Positions 57,502 to 64,000 of a stretch of 64,000 nucleotides of DNA are shown piece by piece. How positions within the stretch are numbered: position 1 is the first letter of the stretch; each line of letters begins with the position of its first letter. The notes beneath the pieces were generated by a model, which saw nothing but the letters and a program-made list of their open reading frames with translations, had not been told where the DNA came from and made no database searches. The DNA is from Lingula anatina. Its lineage: Eukaryota > Brachiopoda > Lingulata > Lingulida > Lingulidae. The DNA lies in contig NW_019773959.1 in the NCBI RefSeq assembly GCF_001039355.2, forward strand, positions 14,756 through 78,755, written 5' to 3'. The position numbers and the translations under genes are program-made.

Positions 57502-57579
<78 letters not shown>
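57502..57579. repeat. (TA)n microsatellite
   Basis: About 78 bp of uninterrupted TA. Confidence 0.95.
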
Positions 57580-57581
<2 letters not shown>

Positions 57582-59823
57582 GTGCACAATTATAATTATT
57601 AACAGAATAAAAGGAAATGTTTCACAGACATGTTTTAACAATATGTAGTTACAGCATATTCTATAGCCCTTTCATATTCGTTTGAGCATGTTGACCTTGT
57701 GATAACTCTAGTTATTCTGATCATTCTTGTCCGTTTTTCGTGATGGAATTTGCAACTCCTCTTAAAAAGTCTTCATCATTTGTGCCCATAAGGAGACTAA
57801 ACTTTTTGTGGGGCTATTAAAATTAATATATTTTTCGGAAGGATGGATTGAATTTCTTTTCTCAAGCCAGGACAGTGGACATTTTTGTACATCTTCTACA
57901 CTCTGGCTGTATACCTTGCAATTCCATTTTCATGCAGGTTGTAATGCAACCGGCATATTGTATCATCTCTCGTAATCTCTTTGTTGTGTGCCCTATATGG
58001 ATTTTTTCAAAGTTTTGCACTTTCCACTGAAAAAGAGTTGTTTAGCTACTCCCATAAGAGACCAGGGTTGAAGAAATAAGAAAAAACAATTTGAGGAAGG
58101 GGGGGGGGGGTACGCACTTGTGTTCGCATGCACGTCTTTCGATGCCCGTTCCATTTTCTCCAAGTTGTATTGTGTATTTGTGTATGTATGCCTGGGTGTA
58201 CGCAAGTGTAGTGAATGTATAAGCCATACAAGCATTTCTGTTTGTACTAATGCCCAGGGGCTATCTATCCGTTCGATCCATCCAATTTGGATGGAAATAT
58301 TTAAAGCAAAATTTCTCAGGTCTTGTGCTAGGGTACATGTATAGGATGAATGGGGCAAGAAAACAAATGGTTTACTTAGAAAATATTGATATAAAATATG
58401 GTTGCCATCACATCAGCCTGTTCTCTTCATTACCTCTGCATGGTTTGGTGCAGCTTGCCTATTTCGGGCATACGTGTTGGCCGCACGTCAGGTTATGTTT
58501 ACAGCAACTGGTACTGAGAGTTATGTTAAGGAATTTGTTTCATTAAGTGTGAGATAGCCTATAACCTAGATTTTTTAAGTTGAAATTACTTTGTCCGTCG
58601 TTACACGTGCTGTTTCAATCAGATGGAGACTGAAAAGAAATATACCTTGATTATTGCTTCAAGAGCCGTGAACAAAACTTGACGGAAAGTAAAAGTGTAA
58701 ATAAAGTTTGTGACATTTTGAGTCCTAGAGAATCTGAAAAGGAAGCTAGATTAAATTCGAAATTTAATTTTCGATGAAAAAAAGCGTAATTAGGTTTACA
58801 CGTTGCTTCATAATGCAGGGTGATGGGGGTGAGTGCTCGAGGGTTTATGCGCATCCGTCATAGAATTAAGGAGGCTATTTAAGCTAAATGTTTCAAATTA
58901 ATTTTATCTTATGCTCCATCTTTGAATGATATCTTAGGGCCTTGGTTGAAGCTCGTTTATTGAGTAGATAACAAACTGAATTATTACAGAGAAAACCTTT
59001 TTGTTTTAAATTTTTTTTTAATTTTTGAATTGCTTAACAGAGGGAAAAACGAGCGACATTTTAGAGTGAAACTACATGGGATCATATTAATCAATATACT
59101 CATAACCTGATCAGAACATGTTGACAAGATTACCAGGCCATATTATTAATTATGATGATAATGTCAATTCGTACATGTATATTTGTTACTAAAGACCACG
59201 ACCTAACATGACAGTATATGTCAAAATTGAATGAGGAAAGAAAGAATTCCATGCCATTAATCAAAACGCATAATAGGCTCTTACTGATTTTGCAAGAACG
59301 AGAGACATTTTATACAATTAGAATGCAGTCCATCAAATTTGAGAAAAAAAAACTGTTGGGTATATGTTGTCCACTTACAAAACAAAACCAAAGAAAACAA
59401 CCTCCTCCTTTGGTCGAGTCAATTATCAGGTTTTATGGATCCTTAGCAGCGTCTTTTTTGGCTGTTTACTGATGATCTGTCCAGAAAATTTCAAGCCCAA
59501 GACTTTAAAATAACCTTAATTTTACAGGGTAAAGATTCTTCTATGATAGGTTACCCATTGCTAGGGTCACAGATTGATTTTTCACTAGATATTCACAGTT
59601 ATATCTGAGATTAATTTTGTGCACTTTTCTGTACTGTGAGCACAGCAGAGAATTGTGCCATAAAATATCTAGAGGCAGACATACACTGGTGTAGGCTATG
59701 GGAATATTTAGTGAAAATCAATCGGTGGCCCCGGTAGAGGGTAGGTTGAGGTCAAGTGAAGTTACATCCATTTCCTATCTTTTTCATGGTGGTGACAGTT
59801 TCGCTTATGTTTAAACAAGTACA

Positions 59824-59824
59824 C

Positions 59825-59877
<53 letters not shown>
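59824..59877. repeat. (GT)n(GA)n compound microsatellite
   Basis: About 26 bp of GT followed directly by about 28 bp of GA. Confidence 0.95.
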
Positions 59878-59880
<3 letters not shown>

Positions 59881-61291
59881 AGCCATGCCATGTTAAATAT
59901 CACTAACCATATAGGCCAACATGTATACCTTGTAAAGCATGAACATGTGTTGAATGATTAGCTTTACAGTTCACATTTCCTTTTATCCAATCACGAGATA
60001 GCATCAGTCTTTAACGGTCTTTTGGTCTTATAAAATAGATATTGTTTTGAAAGAATTTAATTCGTATCAAGTATCAACATTAGCAAACTTTTGTAACACA
60101 CGACATCAAACAGGGAGATAAACGATATTTTATTTTAAGAAACATTTCAATTCATCAAGCTGTAAACGAGGGTATAAAAGCTAAATACCATATTGAATAA
60201 ATTAGTTATTCAAAATGAAAAAGTAATATTTCCTTTCTGCTAGGAAGGCCAGAAACATCAATTCAAAAACGGTCGAATCTCTAATTGACTTCTCCCCCTT
60301 TAGCGTTCAACCCTCCAAATTCGAACCCCTAGACGGGTTTTACCATCGCAATCCATAAAAATGATCCCTTTTCGGTTGATATACGATGCTCTCAAACTGT
60401 GACACTGTTTTTATCATAATATTCTGTCAGATTATAGTCTGATATTTCATATAGACAAGTTTACCTTGCAATAGGGCCTACAGATGCAATCTTCATATAA
60501 TGATTATTTTTTATGTCAGACCTAAACCGAGATAACATAACCAAGAGGGTGAACTCCCAAATGGAAACTACGTTGAGCTCGTTGATAATTCTTGCATTTT
60601 GTCTCTTTTACACGCAGTACACTTAAAATAATGTGTGGACCGGGTAACTAACTTGACTTTCTTCTTCCCAAATGTGCTCATGATTTATAACTCAGGTGGT
60701 GAGCTTACCCATGCACCAATTTGGTGAGCCTTACGATGCACACTAAAATCGGCTGCATTGAGGCATAAGTAAGCTTAGCACCTGTGTTATATTGCATGGG
60801 CAAATTTATAAAAAATATGTGTTTTAATAAGCAAAGAAAAAGGCTGGACATGTTCATATTGCAAAAAAAAGTGTTGTCACCTCATTGTTATTTGTTATCA
60901 TCATCAGGAAATGATGGTGCCTCATTGTGGAAATGTCCATATTTTACATAATCTCCTACCACCCACCCACTACATCAGTTTCCAAGCCACGGGCCTCTAG
61001 GAACAGCGAAACGACTTTCACCATCCGCTTCAAACAGCCTCAATCATTAAGGCCTTCATATGAGGCATATGTTGTTTTTAGTCTTGCACGTAAACACGCT
61101 ATCAAACCACAATACTGCTCCAGGCAAAGCAGCAAATTCTCTTGTCTTTCTGCCTTTTTTTTAACATCGGCCTCGAACCGAACTGCGACTGCGTGGACCA
61201 GAATCTCCATCTCCATTTCAACAAGTAAATGTACATGTAGATCAGTTTTCGTATGTACACGGACAAGTAGGGCCTTTGTGAATTAAGTTAG

Positions 61292-61402
61292 CAGTGGCGG
61301 GTTTAGGGGGGTCAGGGGGGTCCTGACCCCACGCCAAGATGGGGGAGAGGGTCGGCTTCGCATCTGCGGACCCCCCTTCAAATAAACCTAGATCCGCCCC
61401 TG
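61292..61402. mobile_element. hAT-type MITE, 111 bp
   Basis: The left end is CAGTGGCGGGTTTAGG. The right end is CCTAGATCCGCCCCTG, the inverse of CAGGGGCGGATCTAGG. It has a G-rich interior with GGGGGGTC and GACCCC and belongs to the same terminal class as 21479-21646. Flanks AAGTTAG and ACTTAGG are only loosely alike, so the target duplication has decayed. Confidence 0.75.
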
Positions 61403-62030
61403 ACTTAGGGTGTGGTAACCTTTTTGAAGGTTGGAAATGAGGTTTTCTATTGACTCCTCGCTCTCCACCACCATATATTATATACCAGGTATCAAGTTCA
61501 GAGTATTACATGTATTTGACTGGTACTAGATATTGAAGTTCACTTCTGCATGCATTTTCCAGCTAATTCTGTACACATGTGAGTTATGTTAAGAATAGCA
61601 GATAAACTATCAAAATCCTTCATTGTAAAACTAGATAAGTGTTAAGGGGACGTGTAGCATACGATGTAGTGTCAACCCTCCGTTAGATTCACACAGGAGA
61701 GGGCTAGCGTGACATACGAGTAAGTGGGTCAAAATAGGTTGGGGCTTACCCGAACATGGAAAAAGAACATTAAACCAAAAAATCAAGGGAAAAAATTAAG
61801 AAAGAACATTAAACCAAACAAATCAAAGGAAAAGGGACATCGCAGGGGACTCTTTCCTTCAATACCTACCCAGAGATAGTTTGTTACAGCGGCGATTACG
61901 TTTTATTTGGTTTTAGGGGTGTTTTTTTGGGGGGGGGAGGGGTGAGATACACTCGTGACGCTCTTTGTCTTCTGGCATACATCGCTCGGGTTACAGTGTA
62001 TCATCTCATACTTAAACTGATTTTACCATG

Positions 62031-62031
<1 letters not shown>

Positions 62032-62085
<54 letters not shown>
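62032..62085. repeat. (CA)n(GA)n compound microsatellite
   Basis: About 38 bp of CA followed by about 16 bp of GA. Confidence 0.95.
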
Positions 62086-62375
62086 TAAAAAGAATGCGTT
62101 TTATGTTGCTTTGGCTTTCTGTGCACTTTCAAGCGCAACAGTAACAATACGAAAATCCTGTTAGTGTGCTATTCCTGGTCTCTCCCATCTCGACATGTTT
62201 TGGAATTTAAAATAAACATAAGACACCCACTGGCTACATTGATTCCGCTTTATGCACTTAAAACTAAAAAAAATACTTTTACTGAGCGATTTGTTATGTT
62301 AACTGAAGCAAATGAAAATGGGTACTGTTTGTAGTGTGACATCCCATGCTTCTTCTAGCGCTAAAACGAGCCTCG

Positions 62376-62378
<3 letters not shown>

Positions 62379-62426
<48 letters not shown>
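62379..62426. repeat. (TA)n microsatellite
   Basis: About 48 bp of uninterrupted TA. Confidence 0.95.
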
Positions 62427-62428
<2 letters not shown>

Positions 62429-64000
62429 CTAAGTTTTCACCAAGAAGCTATGGATTTATCTATATCATAATATTCTATATTCCTCTACAAAAAAGTATCA
62501 ACCTTACTGCAATGTGCAAAACTATAAAGAAAAAGGCAGGAAAGCTGTCAAATATACAGTCAAAAAGCAAAAATAACAATGTTACTTTGTCAATTTTGAT
62601 GAAATAATACATTATGGTTAACAGCAAAATCAGCACCAAATTTTAATTATGCACAACAAGTAACACAAATGTTAGGAATATGTGACAAGCCTGAGGCTTC
62701 AGGTCCATTAGAGTTCAAATTCACACTTTGAAAATGCCAGAATGAGAAAAATGCAAATTACACAAACAAAAATGCATAACTTCAGCAATCACACTATTTA
62801 AGTACACAGTACAAAAAATTTCCTGTCTTTCTAATGAACTTTAAAAATAAACATAAATTGCACTGTGTCTTTCTTTCTTTCTTTGGAAATAGGAAGCATG
62901 ACTGTCATTAATAGCCTCCTCTTCTCACATACTCTTTTGATCCTGGTGAAGGTGAATTTTTTTGCTGTGGTACGTATATATATTTTAAACATACAGGGTT
63001 AATGCATACTAAAAACAATGTATCAAAAATACATAAGAAGGAAAAATTAGAAGGTAGTAAATACACTGACCCAACATATTCTGTTATGTACACTTAACTG
63101 TCATTTGTATAGTCCCAGTTCAAGTGGATTTTCAAAATGTAGACATTCAGTATGGATTATTTGAGGTTATTGTAATACTTATATTAGGTGTATCCGTCTA
63201 ACACTTTTTAGCGTCTATTATAGATGAAATAAGTTTATAGAGTCTTGACAATAAATATTGAAAGTGAAGGGAATGATGCATTTGTCAACTGACAGGAGTC
63301 TCCTAACCATCGTGGCTTAGACGTTAGCAGTGTAAGGTAACTAACGAATTTTTATATTAAAACATGCTTTAGAAGTCCGTTAGACATGGCACCAATAATA
63401 AAAGCTACAAATGTCTCTCATCTAAAAAAAATGTGACCAATTCTTTTAGTCTATGTGATTTTTTTTGTTTGTTTTTTTATTGCAATAGAAAAAAGTACAT
63501 AATAAACGTTACAAGCACACAAGTCTGTGTAGTTTTTGGTCACTGTTCAGAATCCCTGTTTTTGACCCTTAACATAAAGGATAAAGGCACACAATGAGCG
63601 ATAGAACGTTATATAGAAAATTTTGCTTTAGATTATATTTATGATTTATAATTATAATTATATGATTTTTAATGTTAATTACAATTAATAATTGAAGCCA
63701 CTTTAAAGGCACAAAATGAGCAATACAAATTTATACAGACAAATTTGCTTTAGACTAATTAGAATATTCAAGAATATTTTAGTGATTATGATCATAAGAT
63801 TATAACCTATGAGTAATTCACCATTGGACCCTCTCGACAGACAGTTCAGAATATTCTTGTAAAGGATAAGGCTAAGATCACTTAATCGATGATGATTGCA
63901 GACAAGTTGGTAGTTATGAAATCAGTTTTTACAGTCTGTAAAGTTCGGGAATCGTTTTAGACCCTCATCTGCAAAGAATCACCGAAATGGTCTGAAGTAT

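Larger units (their letters stand above)
56984..61291. other. Intergenic, no gene supported
   Basis: Apart from microsatellites (57502-57579 and 59824-59877) and a G-run near 58099-58109, I see no exon, RNA gene or transposon. A minus-strand AATAAA occurs near 57462, but no coding sequence can be tied to it. Confidence 0.4.
61403..64000. other. AT-rich right end, no gene supported
   Basis: Contains a duplicated phrase near 61760-61830 (AAAGAACATTAAACCAAA twice) and two microsatellites. A minus frame ending at 62908 (SPSPGSKEYVRRGGY) could be a short terminal exon, but the acceptor is weak and no protein is recognised. Confidence 0.4.

Noticed and set aside
60927-61286. 119-codon plus-strand frame
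   Set aside because: Ser/Thr/Arg-rich with no domain. The end runs to the border of a MITE, and there is no splice or promoter support.
62908-62964. Possible minus-strand terminal exon ending SPSPGSKEYVRRGGY
   Set aside because: The acceptor is ACCACAG with almost no pyrimidine tract, only 18 codons follow, and I recognise no protein with this end. Left as unproven.

Overview
The window is AT-rich eukaryotic (metazoan) DNA. Coding exons are small, introns are kilobase-sized with canonical GT/AG borders, and simple repeats and degraded DNA transposons fill most of the rest. A GnRH/AKH/corazonin-type receptor with D2.50 and N7.49, a secreted collagen-free C1q protein, and the frequent words AGGCCTA and TACATGTA suggest an invertebrate deuterostome such as a hemichordate or echinoderm. 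That placement is inferred from general impression, not from alignment.

Four protein-coding loci can be supported. (1) The last exon of krtcap2 (oligosaccharyltransferase subunit KCP2) lies at 1858-1972 on the + strand; its other exons are off the left edge. (2) A complete class A GPCR of the GnRH/AKH/corazonin family lies at 31365-44056 on the + strand. Its six-exon structure can be reconstructed with consistent phases, and it has two alternative 3' acceptors that give two different C-terminal tails (409 or 550 aa). (3) A three-exon gene for a 175-aa secreted C1q-domain protein lies at 56983-48119 on the - strand. (4) An intronless 227-aa two-pass membrane protein with a PPxY motif lies at 54651-55334 on the + strand, nested antisense inside intron 1 of the C1q gene.

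The left half (about 2-31 kb) holds no recognisable host gene. It carries Tc1-like transposon relics (2.5-3.2, 15.2-15.9 and 27.67-29.33 kb), and another copy sits inside receptor intron 3 at 35.7-37.3 kb. It also holds a Harbinger-like non-autonomous element with a TATA box and a small basic ORF (9.94-10.85 kb), several foldback or MITE elements, minisatellites, and a head-to-head pair of near-identical 77-bp segments, each behind CCAAT/TATA-like sequence (25.5-26.15 kb). A long palindromic minisatellite at 26.75-27.05 kb leaves frames open on both strands by symmetry. The right end (57-64 kb) has microsatellites and one hAT-type MITE but no gene I can defend.

There are three single-N positions (4007, 13872, 24198). 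Those at 4007 and 24198 sit in or next to repeats and probably mark imperfectly joined contigs. The genes show no shared pathway. The only structural relationship is the nested antisense pair at 48-57 kb.
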